A stretch of 64,000 nucleotides of DNA from Micromonospora sp. WMMD812 (lineage in GTDB: Bacteria; Actinomycetota; Actinomycetes; Mycobacteriales; Micromonosporaceae): contig NZ_CP114904.1 of assembly GCF_027497215.1 (NCBI RefSeq), positions 4,734,001 to 4,798,000 on the forward strand. The letters are read 5' to 3'. A model generated the notes under the pieces. The model was not told the origin of the DNA. It worked only from the letters and a program-made list of their open reading frames with translations, and did no database searches. A program made the translations under genes and the position numbers. Each line of letters begins with the position of its first letter. Within the stretch, counting starts at the first letter, position 1. Shown piece after piece: positions 33,632 through 42,834 of this stretch.

Positions 33632-34588
33632 TCAGCTCAGCTCGCCGGTGCGCAGCCGGGCCAGCCAGGCGGCCGCGTCGGTGTAGTCGGTGTCGGAGAG
33701 GCCCGGCGGCGCCGGCACCGGCCGGTCCGCCGCCACCTCCGACCAGCGGTGCCGGGGGTACGAGCCGAGAAAGCGCACGTCGGCGCAGACCCGCCGCAGC
33801 CCCTGTAACGCCTCGCCGAGCCGGACGTCCGCCACGTGACCGGTGCAGTCGAGGAAGAAGACGTACCGGCCGAGCGCCTCGCCGGTCGGCCGGGACTCGA
33901 TCCGGGTCAGGTTGACCCCGCGTACGGCCAGCTCCATGAGCACCGACAACAACGCGCCCACCCGGTCGTGGGCGATGTAGACCGCCAGTGAGGTGACGTC
34001 GTCCCCGGTCGGCGGTGGGGGCGGGCCCGGGCGCGACACCAGGGCGAACCGGGTCACCGCGTCCGGATGGTCGGCGATCTTGTCGGCCAGCACCGCCAGC
34101 CGGTGTCGGGCGGCGCCGATCGGCGCGCAGATGGCCGAGTCGTACTCGCCGGCGGCGGCGCCCGCCGCGGCGGCACCGTTGGAGAGCACGTCGACCACCA
34201 CGGCGTCGGGCAGGTGGGCGCGGAGCCAGTTCCGGCACTGCGTGGACGCCTGCGGGTGCGCCGCCACGGTGCGGATCGCGGCCAGCTCGGTGCCGGGCCG
34301 CGCGCCGAGCACGAACTCCACGGGCAGGATCACCTCGCGGGTGATCACGAGCGGCTCCCCCTCGGCCAGCTCGTCCAGGGTCACCCCCACCGCGCCGCCG
34401 ATCGAGTTCTCCAGGGGCACCAGGGCCGCGTCGGCGTCGCCGGACCGTACGCTCTCCAGCGCCTCCCCGACGCTGCGCGCGGGCGTCCGGCTGCCGCGTT
34501 CGGCGGCGGACACGGTCCGCAGCGCCTGCTCGGCGAAGGTGCCCTCGGGTCCGAGGTAGACGAAGCGCGTCGGCGGTGTTCCCGGCAT
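33632..34588 (-). CDS. pheA: Prephenate dehydratase
   Basis: A 318-residue enzyme converting prephenate to phenylpyruvate in phenylalanine synthesis. It has YLGPEGTFAEQAL at the N-terminus, the VPLENSIGG substrate-binding motif and the catalytic TRF segment near residue 180, followed by a C-terminal ACT domain with GVNLTRIESRPTGE for feedback control by phenylalanine. There is no chorismate mutase domain. The codon at 33806-33808 is TTA (Leu261). Confidence 0.95.
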   Translation of the reverse strand: MPGTPPTRFVYLGPEGTFAEQALRTVSAAERGSRTPARSVGEALESVRSGDADAALVPLENSIGGAVGVTLDELAEGEPLVITREVILPVEFVLGARPGTELAAIRTVAAHPQASTQCRNWLRAHLPDAVVVDVLSNGAAAAGAAAGEYDSAICAPIGAARHRLAVLADKIADHPDAVTRFALVSRPGPPPPPTGDDVTSLAVYIAHDRVGALLSVLMELAVRGVNLTRIESRPTGEALGRYVFFLDCTGHVADVRLGEALQGLRRVCADVRFLGSYPRHRWSEVAADRPVPAPPGLSDTDYTDAAAWLARLRTGELS

Positions 34589-34595
34589 GCCGACC

Positions 34596-34601
34596 AGCCT
34601 A
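34596..34601 (-). promoter_or_regulatory. Candidate -10 of pheA (leaderless)
   Basis: TAGGCT on the minus strand lies 7 nt before the ATG at 34588. Its TAG is also the stop codon of the upstream lipoprotein gene. Confidence 0.5.
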
Positions 34602-35219
34602 CGCACCCGGTACGCCCACCGTGCCGCCGTCGCAGGCCAGCGCCCGGATCCCGGCCGGCCCGGCCGCCCGTACCGGGGCGGAACACACGTCGGTGCCCGC
34701 GGTCACCAGCTCCGGCGCGCCCGGGCGCCCGCGGGTCACCACCTGGAGCTGCTCGTGCCCGGTCACGTCGAGCACCGTGTACTGCCAGTCCGCCGCGCAG
34801 AGCGGCCCGGTGCGTACCCGGGCGCCGACGTCGTCCGGCAGGACGGCGGCCCGGCCGCGCAGCAACTGGATGATCCGGTCACCGGTGGGCCCGCTCCGGC
34901 ACGGTGTCGCCACCAGGCCGGCGTCCGTCGTCGGGGCCACCGGCGCCGTCGGAAAGGCGGACGGCAGGCCGGTGGCCGGTGGCGCCGGCGGGGTGGGCAC
35001 CGCGGTGGGGAGCGGCGTGCCGGTCGGCTCCGGTTGTCGCAGCCCCGGCGGGGCGCCGCAGCCGGCGAGCGGCAGAGCGGCCAGCAGTGCGACGGCCAGC
35101 CACGGCTGCCCTCGGCCGGCTCGGGCGGGCGGGCGGCCGGGCGCGCGGGTGCTCGCCTCGGGCGAGGCCGACGGTCGGCGGGCGGGAGGCGCGGTGCGGG
35201 GGGAAGGGGTGGGCGGCAC
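34599..35219 (-). CDS. Putative lipoprotein of unknown function
   Basis: A 206-residue protein. An unusually long basic, Pro-rich N-terminus (about 38 residues) precedes a hydrophobic segment and lipobox LAGCG with Cys54. A Pro/Thr-rich linker and a roughly 100-residue domain with four cysteines follow. An internal start closer to the signal peptide is possible, but AGGA lies 7-8 bases before this GTG. It ends 10 bases before pheA begins. I do not recognise the domain. Confidence 0.65.
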   Translation of the reverse strand: MPPTPSPRTAPPARRPSASPEASTRAPGRPPARAGRGQPWLAVALLAALPLAGCGAPPGLRQPEPTGTPLPTAVPTPPAPPATGLPSAFPTAPVAPTTDAGLVATPCRSGPTGDRIIQLLRGRAAVLPDDVGARVRTGPLCAADWQYTVLDVTGHEQLQVVTRGRPGAPELVTAGTDVCSAPVRAAGPAGIRALACDGGTVGVPGA

Positions 35220-35300
35220 GGACCGATCCTGGGGGCGGCGGGAAGGTCGTGGCCGGGGTGGCCGAGCCCATCGTAGGAGGAACGGCGGCCGCGGTGAAGG

Positions 35301-35690
35301 TCAGCCGACGACGCGGTGACCGGCGCGCGTCAGCGCGGTGGTCGCCTCGCCGAGGCGCACCGCCGGAACCAGCAGGTAGTCGGTGTCGAAGGTGGAGAAC
35401 GCGACCGTGTTCACCCGGGCGCCGGCCAGCGGATCGACCAGGGACGCCAGCGTGCCGGTGACGGCCAGATCGACCGGGCCGGACACCCGCAGGCAGCGCC
35501 AGGCGGTCTCCACCACGGCCTGCTGGGGGGCCCGGTCCATCGGGCAGATCACCGAGATCCCGTCCGTCGTCCAGCTCACCGTCACCACGTCGGTGACGGC
35601 CAGCCCGCTCGACAGCGCGGGCGGCAGGGCGGAGCCGGCGGCCATCTGGCACACGGCGTACTCTCCCGGCAGCACGGCGATATCGAGCAT
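35301..35690 (-). CDS. ACT-domain protein (CASTOR/ACT_7-like)
   Basis: A 129-residue protein with two ACT-like halves. The first begins LDIAVLPGEYAVCQM and contains a WTTDGISVICP strand; the second has VDLAVTGTLASLVDPLAGARVNTVAFSTFDTDYLLVP. Such paired ACT proteins sense amino acids without an attached enzyme. Near pheA and arcA, an amino-acid-sensing role is plausible but inferred. Confidence 0.8.
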   Translation of the reverse strand: MLDIAVLPGEYAVCQMAAGSALPPALSSGLAVTDVVTVSWTTDGISVICPMDRAPQQAVVETAWRCLRVSGPVDLAVTGTLASLVDPLAGARVNTVAFSTFDTDYLLVPAVRLGEATTALTRAGHRVVG

Positions 35691-35696
35691 GAGGGC

Positions 35697-35702
35697 ACCC
35701 TA
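35697..35702 (-). promoter_or_regulatory. Candidate -10 of ACT-domain gene
   Basis: TAGGGT on the minus strand lies 6 nt before the ATG at 35690. Confidence 0.5.
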
Positions 35703-35763
35703 CGGCCTGGACGCGGGCCCGTCCGGCTTCGCCGCGTGCGGCGATTGCCACACTCGCCGCAGG

Positions 35764-36222
35764 TCAGACCCCGGAGAAGAACGTGAGCGAGCCGGCGACC
35801 GCCCCGTTCGTGAGCACCGGGGTGGAGATGGCGTCCACCGTCGCGTCGGGAGCGCCCTCGGCCGCGACCTGCACCCGGAGCAGGCCCCGGGCGAGCCGGC
35901 CCGAGGAGAGCGCCAGCAGCGGCGGGATCTTGTCGGTCTCCTGCTCGGTCAGCTCGCCCCGGTTGGCGGTGAAGTCGACCAGGCGCAGCCCGCCGTCCAG
36001 CAGGGGCAGCCCGATCAGCTCCTCCGGCTTGCCGAGGCAGAGCAGCTCGCAGCCGGCCGCGGAGATCGCCACCACCTTGGTGTCGGCGTCGATCAGCAGA
36101 CAGGGCTCGTCCGCGTGGGAGACCGTCGAGGACCACTGGCCGAAGTTGTCGACCTCCGGCTCTGTGGAGGCCCCCGCCGCCGGCGTGAACACTTCCGAGA
36201 GCGAGAGTTCGACGTGGGCCAC
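35764..36222 (-). CDS. PAS-domain protein
   Basis: A 152-residue stand-alone PAS-like protein. EPCLLIDADTKVVAISAAGCELL gives the first strands and helix, and LIGLPLLDGG the next; the end is the typical paired strand. Nothing else is attached, so it may act as a ligand-sensing partner. The GTG at 36222 has GGAGG 4 bases upstream; a TTG at 36240 is less likely. Confidence 0.6.
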   Translation of the reverse strand: MAHVELSLSEVFTPAAGASTEPEVDNFGQWSSTVSHADEPCLLIDADTKVVAISAAGCELLCLGKPEELIGLPLLDGGLRLVDFTANRGELTEQETDKIPPLLALSSGRLARGLLRVQVAAEGAPDATVDAISTPVLTNGAVAGSLTFFSGV

Positions 36223-36397
36223 CGCGCCTCCTATGTACAACTAGGGACTGTCCACGCTAGCCGGTCGCCCGGACCGTCGTCGATCGCACCGCGGCCGCCG
36301 GCCCGCCGTGCTCGGGGCGGTGCCCCACCAGGCGGCCGGCGACGGCGCGGGTCAGCGGGTGCCGACGTGGCCGGCGCGCGTGACGTCCCGATCGACG

Positions 36398-37138
36398 TTA
36401 CCGGCGGTTGGCCGGCTTGTCAGCGGCCGTTCGGCCGTCCTCGTACCACCGGTAGTCGGCCACTGGACGGTACGTGCCGTTCAGCCAGGTGCTGGGGTGC
36501 TGCGCGACCCGGGACAGCTTCTCGGCGGTGGCCGGGCTGATCCGGCTGCCGGCGGCGACGAGCAGGCGGTCCAGCTCGCGGTGGGTCGCCATGAGGCAGT
36601 CCTTGGGCAGGCCGTAGACGCTGATGACGCCGGAGCCGACGAAGGTCAGCACCGGCGTCACCGGGATCGGCAGGCCCACCGCGTCGGAGAGGGCCTTGCT
36701 GGCCCGCTTGGCGTCCCGGCGTGCCTCAGCCACGTAGGGCGGCCGCTTGCCGTTGATCTGCACCACGTCGCCGGCGACCAGCACGCGGGCCCGGCCGTGG
36801 TCGGCGATGGTCACCGCGAAGAGACCGCTCGGCCCGATGGCGAGGAACCCGGCGCGCTCCTCGTGCGGGCGGTCGAGCAGGACGTCGGCCGCGTCGGTGC
36901 GGGGCCACTCGATGACGTGCCACGCCGGCCCGAGGTGGTCGAGCTGGCCCAGGGCCCGGGCGCCCGCCGCCTCCAGCCGCCGTGCGCCTCGCTCTGCCCG
37001 GCGACGGCGGGCCCACTCCAACGGTGTGGGACGGACCGGGTCGAGGAGACCCGGCGACTCCACCCGTGGGTGTGGCACCGTGGCGGGCGGCAGGGCCCGG
37101 GCGGTGGGTACGGCCCGACGAGCGGGGAAGACAGTCAT
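36398..37138 (-). CDS. NERD-like nuclease-related domain protein
   Basis: A 246-residue protein. The C-terminal two thirds (about 60-220) resemble NERD, a restriction-endonuclease-like fold: ERAGFLAIGPSGLFAVTI, VQINGKRPPYVAEA and PVLTFVGSGVIS lie at the expected strands. The canonical Asp-GlxK residues are not clear, so it may be inactive as a nuclease. GGAGG stands 5 bases before the ATG. Divergent from arcA. Confidence 0.6.
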   Translation of the reverse strand: MTVFPARRAVPTARALPPATVPHPRVESPGLLDPVRPTPLEWARRRRAERGARRLEAAGARALGQLDHLGPAWHVIEWPRTDAADVLLDRPHEERAGFLAIGPSGLFAVTIADHGRARVLVAGDVVQINGKRPPYVAEARRDAKRASKALSDAVGLPIPVTPVLTFVGSGVISVYGLPKDCLMATHRELDRLLVAAGSRISPATAEKLSRVAQHPSTWLNGTYRPVADYRWYEDGRTAADKPANRR

Positions 37139-37230
37139 CGCGACCTCCGGCAAAAGGTCCCTCGAAGTTATGTCTCCACTACCCTACGTTGACGGTCCGG
37201 GGGGTCGGCAAGGTGGAGCGCCGGAGTGAC

Positions 37231-37257
37231 TGTGGATGAATGCCATATTCATCCACA
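37231..37257. promoter_or_regulatory. ArgR-box-like palindrome upstream of arcA
   Basis: A perfect 11-bp inverted repeat (TGTGGATGAAT and its complement) with a 5-nt centre. Its inner part, TGAAT-N5-ATTCA, resembles the ARG box TGAAT-N4-ATTCA, with one extra central base. It lies 45-71 bases before arcA and 92 bases before the divergent NERD gene. Confidence 0.45.
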
Positions 37258-37289
37258 CATCTTTTCCCGGATGCCGCCAAACACTGCCC

Positions 37290-37295
37290 TACGCT
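37290..37295 (+). promoter_or_regulatory. Candidate -10 of arcA (leaderless)
   Basis: TACGCT lies 6 nt before the GTG at 37302, supporting that start. Confidence 0.5.
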
Positions 37296-37301
37296 GCCAG
37301 G

Positions 37302-38513
37302 GTGACCCACTATGTGGACAGCGAAGTCGGTCGGCTCGGCACCGTGCTGCTGCACCGGCCGGGCCCGGAGCTGGCCCGGCTCACCCCCCGCAACAACGAC
37401 TCGCTCCTCTTCGACGCGATCCCGTGGGTGGGCCGCGCCCAGGAGGAGCATGACGCCTTCGCCGCGGCGCTGCGCGAGCGCGGAGTGGAGGTGCTCTATC
37501 TCGCCACCCTGCTCGCCGAGACGCTGGCCGTGGCCGACGCCCGGGCCGAACTGACCGAGCAGGTGCTCCGCTCGCCCCGGCTGGGCGACAGCCTGCGCGC
37601 CCGGGTCGCCGACCACCTGGCCTACCTGGACCCGGCGGCGCTGGCCGGCGTGCTCACCGCCGGCCTCGCCCACGAGGAACTGCGGATCAGCGCCGAGCGC
37701 CCGGGCGGCCTGGTCTACACCATGATGGACCGGCACGACTTCGTCATCGACCCGCTGCCGAACCTGCTCTTCACCCGGGACTCCTCGCTCTGGATCCGGG
37801 ACCGGGTGGGGGTGACCAGCCTGGCCATGCCGGCCCGGCGGCGGGAGAGCACCCTGACCAACGCCATCTACCGTCACCACCCGCGCTTCGCCGGTACCGG
37901 GTTCGTCTACCACCCCGGGCTGGAGCACCTGGAGGGTGGCGACGTGCTGCTGCTCGCGCCCGGGGTGCTCGCGGTCGGGGTGGGCGAGCGGACGACGCCG
38001 GCCGGCGCGGAACGGCTCGGCCGCCAGGTCTTCGCCGCCGGCCTGGCGCACACCATCCTGGTGGTGCCGATCGCCCAGGAGCGGGCCACCATGCACCTGG
38101 ACACGGTCTGCACCATGGTCGACGTCGACGCCGTGCTGATGTACCCGAACGTCGCCGACGCGCTCGTCGCGTACACCGTGATCGCCGGCGCGGACGGCGA
38201 GGACCCGCGGGTGGACGGCCCGGCGCCGTTCCTGCGGGCCGCCGCCGACGCGATGGACCTGGACCAGCTGCGGGTGATCGACACCGGCCTGGACCCGGTC
38301 ACCGCGGAGCGCGAGCAGTGGGACGACGGGAACAACACCCTCGCCCTCGCACCCCGGCTCTGCGTCGGCTACGAACGGAACGTGGAGACCAACGCGCAGC
38401 TGGAACGGGCCGGTATCGAGGTGATCCCGATCGCCGGGTCCGAGCTGGGCTCGGGTCGGGGCGGGCCACGCTGCATGTCCTGCCCGCTGGTCCGGGAGCC
38501 TCTGCTCGGCTGA
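37302..38513 (+). CDS. arcA: Arginine deiminase
   Basis: A 403-residue enzyme converting arginine to citrulline and ammonia. Active-site segments are FTRDSSLWI, the catalytic His in [11 protein letters not shown], and the C-terminal nucleophile in [10 protein letters not shown]. The other arginine-deiminase genes (arcB, arcC, arcD) are absent here, so ATP yield would need enzymes encoded elsewhere. The GTG at 37302 is supported by the leaderless -10; 22 upstream codons are probably noncoding. Confidence 0.95.
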   Translation: MTHYVDSEVGRLGTVLLHRPGPELARLTPRNNDSLLFDAIPWVGRAQEEHDAFAAALRERGVEVLYLATLLAETLAVADARAELTEQVLRSPRLGDSLRARVADHLAYLDPAALAGVLTAGLAHEELRISAERPGGLVYTMMDRHDFVIDPLPNLLFTRDSSLWIRDRVGVTSLAMPARRRESTLTNAIYRHHPRFAGTGFVYHPGLEHLEGGDVLLLAPGVLAVGVGERTTPAGAERLGRQVFAAGLAHTILVVPIAQERATMHLDTVCTMVDVDAVLMYPNVADALVAYTVIAGADGEDPRVDGPAPFLRAAADAMDLDQLRVIDTGLDPVTAEREQWDDGNNTLALAPRLCVGYERNVETNAQLERAGIEVIPIAGSELGSGRGGPRCMSCPLVREPLLG

Positions 38514-38576
38514 GCGCCGACGGGGCAGGCCGCCACCGGGCGGCGGCCGAATCCCGCCGGCAGGCTCGGCGGGTGG

Positions 38577-39464
38577 TCAGCGCAGGGTGAGTTGGCGGCC
38601 GAGCAGGCCCTGCCGGGCGCGGCGTCCGGCGGCGTCCAGTGGGGTGGTGTCGGCCAGCGCTTCCGCGTAGCGCTTGCCGAACTGCGCCACCGGCTCCTCC
38701 CACTCGCCGGCGGGCGTCCGCTCGGGCAGGTCCCAGACCGGCACCAGGCGCCCGTGCGCGCGGAACATGCCGGCGAACCGGGTGTCGTCACCGAGCGGCA
38801 GCGCGCCGGCGGCGCCGAGGCGGGCAAGGGCGTCCAGCGCGGCGTCCTCCTCCTCCGGCAGCACCCAGCGCACGTGGGCCTTCTCCGGCACCTGGCACCA
38901 GTACGCGGCCTTCGCCGCGCTCAGCCGCACGGTCGGGTAGACGGCGGCGTTCGCCCGCTCCAGGGACGCCTGCACGGTCGGGTCGTCCGCCGCGCCCGGG
39001 TCCAGCCAGAACTCGAACCCGTCGTGCATCTCGATCTCCAGCGGCCCGTCGACCAGCACGTCCTGCAGGCGGGGGCCCGGGCCGGGCAGCGGCGGCACCG
39101 GCACCTGGCCGCCCGGCTCGGCGCGCAGCGCGCAGAGCAGCGCCTCGGCCAGGTCCCGCGACACGTCGCCGGACTGGAGGTGCCGCTGGAGCCCGATGAA
39201 CACCCGGCCGTCCGGCTTGGTCATCGCCGGGGCGGCCATCGGCAGCACGGTGGCGAGCGTCACAGGCCGGTCGCCGAACTCCGTCACGAGGTCGGGCGCG
39301 AGCCGCAGCGGCGCGGACGCGGCCGGGACCAGTTCGCGCAGCGCGATCCACTCGGGCTCGTCGACCAGCCCCTCGAACGGGCGCGGCACGAAGACGTCGC
39401 GCACCTTCTCCCGCTTCGGGGTGGTCTCGGCGGCGGCCCGCTGGCTCTTTCGACGCTTGCTCAC
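38577..39464 (-). CDS. DUF5926 family protein
   Basis: A 295-residue soluble protein that begins with a basic KRRKSQR tail and has the DUF5926 core (VPRPFEGLVDEPEWIALRELVPA, later FEFWLDPGA and YWCQVPEKAHVRWVLPEEE). This actinobacterial family has no known function; it was named partly for resemblance to preprotein-translocase-associated proteins. TAGGCT lies 8 nt before the GTG. Confidence 0.8.
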   Translation of the reverse strand: MSKRRKSQRAAAETTPKREKVRDVFVPRPFEGLVDEPEWIALRELVPAASAPLRLAPDLVTEFGDRPVTLATVLPMAAPAMTKPDGRVFIGLQRHLQSGDVSRDLAEALLCALRAEPGGQVPVPPLPGPGPRLQDVLVDGPLEIEMHDGFEFWLDPGAADDPTVQASLERANAAVYPTVRLSAAKAAYWCQVPEKAHVRWVLPEEEDAALDALARLGAAGALPLGDDTRFAGMFRAHGRLVPVWDLPERTPAGEWEEPVAQFGKRYAEALADTTPLDAAGRRARQGLLGRQLTLR

Positions 39465-39525
39465 GGCGAGACAGCCTAGAGGCCCGGCCCGGCCGACGTG
39501 GGGAGGACCCGCCCCGAGGGGCTGA

Positions 39526-39975
39526 TCAGCCGGCGATGACGAGATCCGGCCGGGTCGACCCGGCCGGCTCGAACTCGGCCCAGACGCTCTGCCCGAGCCC
39601 GTCGCGGTCGACCCCCCAGCGGGTCGCCAGGCCGGCGACGATGTGCAGGCCCCGACCGTCGGCCGCGTCGGGGTTCGCCACCCGCATCCGGGGGCCCTCG
39701 CCGGCGTCGCCGTCGGTGACCCGGAGCTGGACCCGGGGCCCGTCGAGCGTCTCCCGCAGCCGCCAGGCCACCCGGACCACGCCACCGGGCAGCGGTCGGG
39801 CGTGCCGGACCGCGTTGCCGACCAGCTCGGCCAGGACGGCGACCAGGTCGGCCAGGAGCGTCGGGGGCACGAGGTCCGTCAGCTCGTGGGCGAGGCGGTG
39901 CCGGGCCAGCCGCGCGCCGGTGGCGTGGTGGGGCACCACCACGCACCACGCCCGCTCGCCGGATCCCGTCCCCAC
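39526..39975 (-). CDS. RsbW-like anti-sigma/ATP-binding serine kinase
   Basis: A 149-residue GHKL ATPase domain. The N-box is LVAVLAELVGNAVRHAR and the G1 region RGLHIVAGLA. Stand-alone copies act as RsbW-type kinases that bind sigma or anti-anti-sigma factors; none is adjacent, a common orphan arrangement in actinomycetes. AAGGGG precedes the GTG. Confidence 0.85.
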   Translation of the reverse strand: MGTGSGERAWCVVVPHHATGARLARHRLAHELTDLVPPTLLADLVAVLAELVGNAVRHARPLPGGVVRVAWRLRETLDGPRVQLRVTDGDAGEGPRMRVANPDAADGRGLHIVAGLATRWGVDRDGLGQSVWAEFEPAGSTRPDLVIAG

Positions 39976-40009
39976 CTACGCCCCTTAACGCCCCCACAGC
40001 CGTCGCCGG

Positions 40010-41467
40010 TCATCCGCGCGGCAGCCGCACCTCTGCGACCGTACCGCCACCGGCCCTCGGTCGGAGGGATACCCATCCGTTCTGCTGTTCAACGATCCGG
40101 CGGACGAGATAGAGGCCGAGCCCGGCCCCCGGATAGCCACGCCGGTCACCGGACTCGCCCTGCCAGAACCGGTCGAAGGCCCGTTCGACGTGCTCAGGCC
40201 GGATGCCGATGCCCCGGTCGCTGACCCGGAACGAGACCATCTGGCTGTCCGCCCGGGCGCTGATCTCGATCCCGGTGCCCGGCGCGGAGTACTTCCCGGC
40301 GTTGGTGGCGAGCTCGGTGAGCACGGTGGCCAGGCTCGGTCGGTGGCCGAGCGCCTTGGGCAGGTCGGCCGGCAGGTCGACGGCGAGCCGGTGGCGCAGC
40401 TCGGCGGGGAGGTCGGCGAGCGCGGCCCGGAGGGCGTCGGCCAGGTCGAAGGGGGCGGGCGGCTCGTCCCCGGGACCGGAGTCGGCGGCCGAGGAGAGCA
40501 GCCGGTCGACCAGCCGGGCCAGCTCGTTCGCCCGCTGGCCGATCACCCGGGCGGCCTGCCGCCGGTCCGCGTCGGTCAGCGACTCCCAGTGGTCGGTCAG
40601 GGTGTCCGCGTAGCCCTTGATCACGGTGACCGGGGTACGCAGCTCGTGGCTGGTGACCGCCACGAACAGGTCCCGCTCGTGGTCCCGGCGCTGCTGGTCG
40701 GTGATGTCGCGGAAGGTGACCACCCGCAGGGCGCCCGGACCAGGCAGCTCCCCGGAGGTGATCCGCAGCCAGCGTCCGTCGGGCAGGCGGTGGTCGAGCA
40801 CCTGCCCGGACGGCGGGATCGGGAAGGGTAGCGGCCGGCTGAGCGCCTGGCCCGCAGCCCGGCCGGTCACCTGCGCCGCGGCCGGGTTCCAGAGCCGGAC
40901 GTGGCTGTCCCGGTCCACCACGGCCAGCCCGTCGGCCAGCGCGGCGACGACCGGGCCGTCGCCGTGCACCGGCAGCCCGCTCTGGTCGCCGTACATATGG
41001 GCGATGCACGAGGCGAGGTACGCGACCACCCCGTAGTGCTCGGCGTCGGGTTCGTCGTCGCCGTCCGGGTAGAGGGCGTGGAGGCTGCCGACCGTGTGGC
41101 CGCCGATCTCGGCCCGGGACACGACCATCCGGCGCAGGCCCCGGTCGGTCAACTCGTCGGGGAGCTTGCCGCCGAGACCAGCCAGCCGGACCTGCTGCAC
41201 CCGCGGGCCGGAGAGCAGACACACGGTGGCCGGGTGGTTGGCCGGCAGTGGCCGGCCGACGGCCCACTCGGCGGCGCCGGTCGCGGAGATCACCCGGCCC
41301 CCGGTCGGCCCGAACTCGACGAACGCCATGGCCGCCGCGCCGAGCGCCGGCTGGGCCACGCGGAGCAGCTGGGTGAGGACGGGCAGACCGGAGTCCCCGG
41401 AGTTGATCATCTCGATCACCACGGTGTGGCCGGCGATGAGAGCGGGGAAGTCGATGCGCTCCGGCAT
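40010..41467 (-). CDS. Cytoplasmic GAF-PAS sensor histidine kinase
   Basis: A 485-residue kinase without membrane helices: GAF-like region (1-160), PAS (about 170-258), HisKA with the phospho-acceptor H274 in SHELRTP, and HATPase with ELATNAGKYS, DRGIGI and GAGLGL. No response regulator is adjacent. An ATG at 41632, 4 bases after the GDPD stop, would add 55 residues made partly of 9-residue GAGPGRRCA repeats; which start is used is open. Confidence 0.85.
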   Translation of the reverse strand: MPERIDFPALIAGHTVVIEMINSGDSGLPVLTQLLRVAQPALGAAAMAFVEFGPTGGRVISATGAAEWAVGRPLPANHPATVCLLSGPRVQQVRLAGLGGKLPDELTDRGLRRMVVSRAEIGGHTVGSLHALYPDGDDEPDAEHYGVVAYLASCIAHMYGDQSGLPVHGDGPVVAALADGLAVVDRDSHVRLWNPAAAQVTGRAAGQALSRPLPFPIPPSGQVLDHRLPDGRWLRITSGELPGPGALRVVTFRDITDQQRRDHERDLFVAVTSHELRTPVTVIKGYADTLTDHWESLTDADRRQAARVIGQRANELARLVDRLLSSAADSGPGDEPPAPFDLADALRAALADLPAELRHRLAVDLPADLPKALGHRPSLATVLTELATNAGKYSAPGTGIEISARADSQMVSFRVSDRGIGIRPEHVERAFDRFWQGESGDRRGYPGAGLGLYLVRRIVEQQNGWVSLRPRAGGGTVAEVRLPRG

Positions 41468-41503
41468 GTCCCGAGTGTGCCCCGGCGGCCCGATTTTGGG
41501 CAC

Positions 41504-41602
41504 CCCCGGACCGGCACCCGCGCACCGTCGCCCCGGACCGGCACCCGCGCACCGTCGGCCCGGACCGGCACCTTCGACCGAGCCGGCACCCTCGTACCGT
41601 CG
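41504..41602. repeat. 27-bp tandem repeat upstream of histidine kinase
   Basis: Two perfect copies of a 27-bp unit (41504-41530 and 41531-41557) followed by degenerate copies to about 41602. The period is a multiple of three, so if translated on the minus strand it encodes a nine-residue repeat joined to the kinase. Confidence 0.8.
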
Positions 41603-41636
41603 TCCCGAGCCGGCGCGGCCGTGCCGGGCCATTCCG

Positions 41637-42431
41637 TCAGCGGCCGAGTCGGGCCAGGGTGTGCGCCGGCCGGTCGGTGATGATGCCGTCCACCCCGGCG
41701 GTGAGGACGAGGTCCAGGTCGTCCGGTTCGTTCACCGTCCAGACGTACACCTGGTTGCCGGCCGCCCGCAGCGCGGGCAGCAGGTGCGGGCGGGCCCGGA
41801 CCAGGCCGATGCCGGGCCCGGCGATCCGGGTGCCGAAGGGCAGCCGGCCCAGCCGGAGCCAGCGGGGCAGCACCTCCAGCAGCAGCACGGTGGGCAGCGC
41901 CGGGGCGAGTTCGCGGAGGCGGCGGACGGCCAGCGCCGAGAAGGACATCACGGTGACCCGGACCGGGTCGTCCGGCCCGGGCTCGGCCAGCCCGTAGCGG
42001 CGCAGCAGCGCGACCAGCCGGCGCTCGACGTCGCCGCCGTAGCGGGAGGGGTGCTTGGTCTCCACCAGCAGCCGGACCGGCCGGCCGGCGGCCAGCACCG
42101 CGTCGAGCAGCCGCTCCAGGGTGAGCAGCCGGGTGTGCGACTCGTCCGGCGGCTCGTCCGTGTCCCCCGGCACGCACCCCGGGTGCCAGGAGCCGAAGTC
42201 GAGCGTCTCCAGCTCGGCGAGGGTACGGGCGCTGACCAGGCCGCGGCCGTTGCTCGTGCGGTCCAGCCGGCGGTCGTGCACGCAGACCAGGTGGCCGTCA
42301 CGCGTCAACCGGACGTCGCACTCCAGCCCGTCGGCACCCTCGGCGAGGGCCCGCAGGTAGGCCGCGAGGGTGTGCTCGGGCAGGTCGTACGAGGCGCCGC
42401 GGTGCGCGAACACCAGGGGTTGATCACCCAT
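41637..42431 (-). CDS. Glycerophosphodiester phosphodiesterase
   Basis: A 264-residue GDPD TIM-barrel enzyme releasing glycerol 3-phosphate from deacylated lipids. It has AHRGASYDLPEHTLAAY, the metal ligands in GLECDVRLTRDGHLVCVHD, the active-site LLVETKH and the closing GVDGIITDRP. No signal peptide. It precedes the histidine kinase on the same strand and follows the rhodanese gene. Confidence 0.92.
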   Translation of the reverse strand: MGDQPLVFAHRGASYDLPEHTLAAYLRALAEGADGLECDVRLTRDGHLVCVHDRRLDRTSNGRGLVSARTLAELETLDFGSWHPGCVPGDTDEPPDESHTRLLTLERLLDAVLAAGRPVRLLVETKHPSRYGGDVERRLVALLRRYGLAEPGPDDPVRVTVMSFSALAVRRLRELAPALPTVLLLEVLPRWLRLGRLPFGTRIAGPGIGLVRARPHLLPALRAAGNQVYVWTVNEPDDLDLVLTAGVDGIITDRPAHTLARLGR

Positions 42432-42440
42432 GCCGCGGTC

Positions 42441-42776
42441 CTAGAGGACCCGGCCCGGCTGCCCGTCCTCGCCGACCACCGGGCGCCCGGCGGCGGCCCA
42501 GTCCCCCATGCCGCCCGCCACGTTGCGCACCTGCTCCCAGCCGTTCCGCATCAGGTACGCGACGACCTGGGCGGAGCGCCCGCCGGAGCGGCAGATGACG
42601 GCCACGTCCCGGTCGGTGGGCACCTCGGCCAGCCGGGCCGGCAGCTCCATCATCGAGAGGTGATGGGCGTGTGGCGCGTGGCCGGCGGCCCACTCGTCGT
42701 CCTCGCGGACGTCGAGCAGGTAGGTGTCGTCGGCGAGCTCGTTGACGGTGACGGTGGGAACCTGGGATCCGAACAC
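42441..42776 (-). CDS. Rhodanese-like domain protein
   Basis: A 111-residue single rhodanese domain. The active-site loop CRSGGRS carries the catalytic cysteine; LLDVREDDEWAAGH is the first conserved motif. GlpE-like sulfurtransferase, acceptor unknown. The GTG at 42776 is used; TAGGCT ends 8 nt upstream. Confidence 0.88.
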   Translation of the reverse strand: MFGSQVPTVTVNELADDTYLLDVREDDEWAAGHAPHAHHLSMMELPARLAEVPTDRDVAVICRSGGRSAQVVAYLMRNGWEQVRNVAGGMGDWAAAGRPVVGEDGQPGRVL

Positions 42777-42834
42777 GGGTACCAAGCCTAGATCCTCGCC
42801 GGGCGGATCGGCGTGGACCGGGCCGTCGGCACTG

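Noticed and set aside
41504..41602. Possible CRISPR array
   Set aside because: Adjacent copies have no spacers, only two are perfect, and no cas gene is present.
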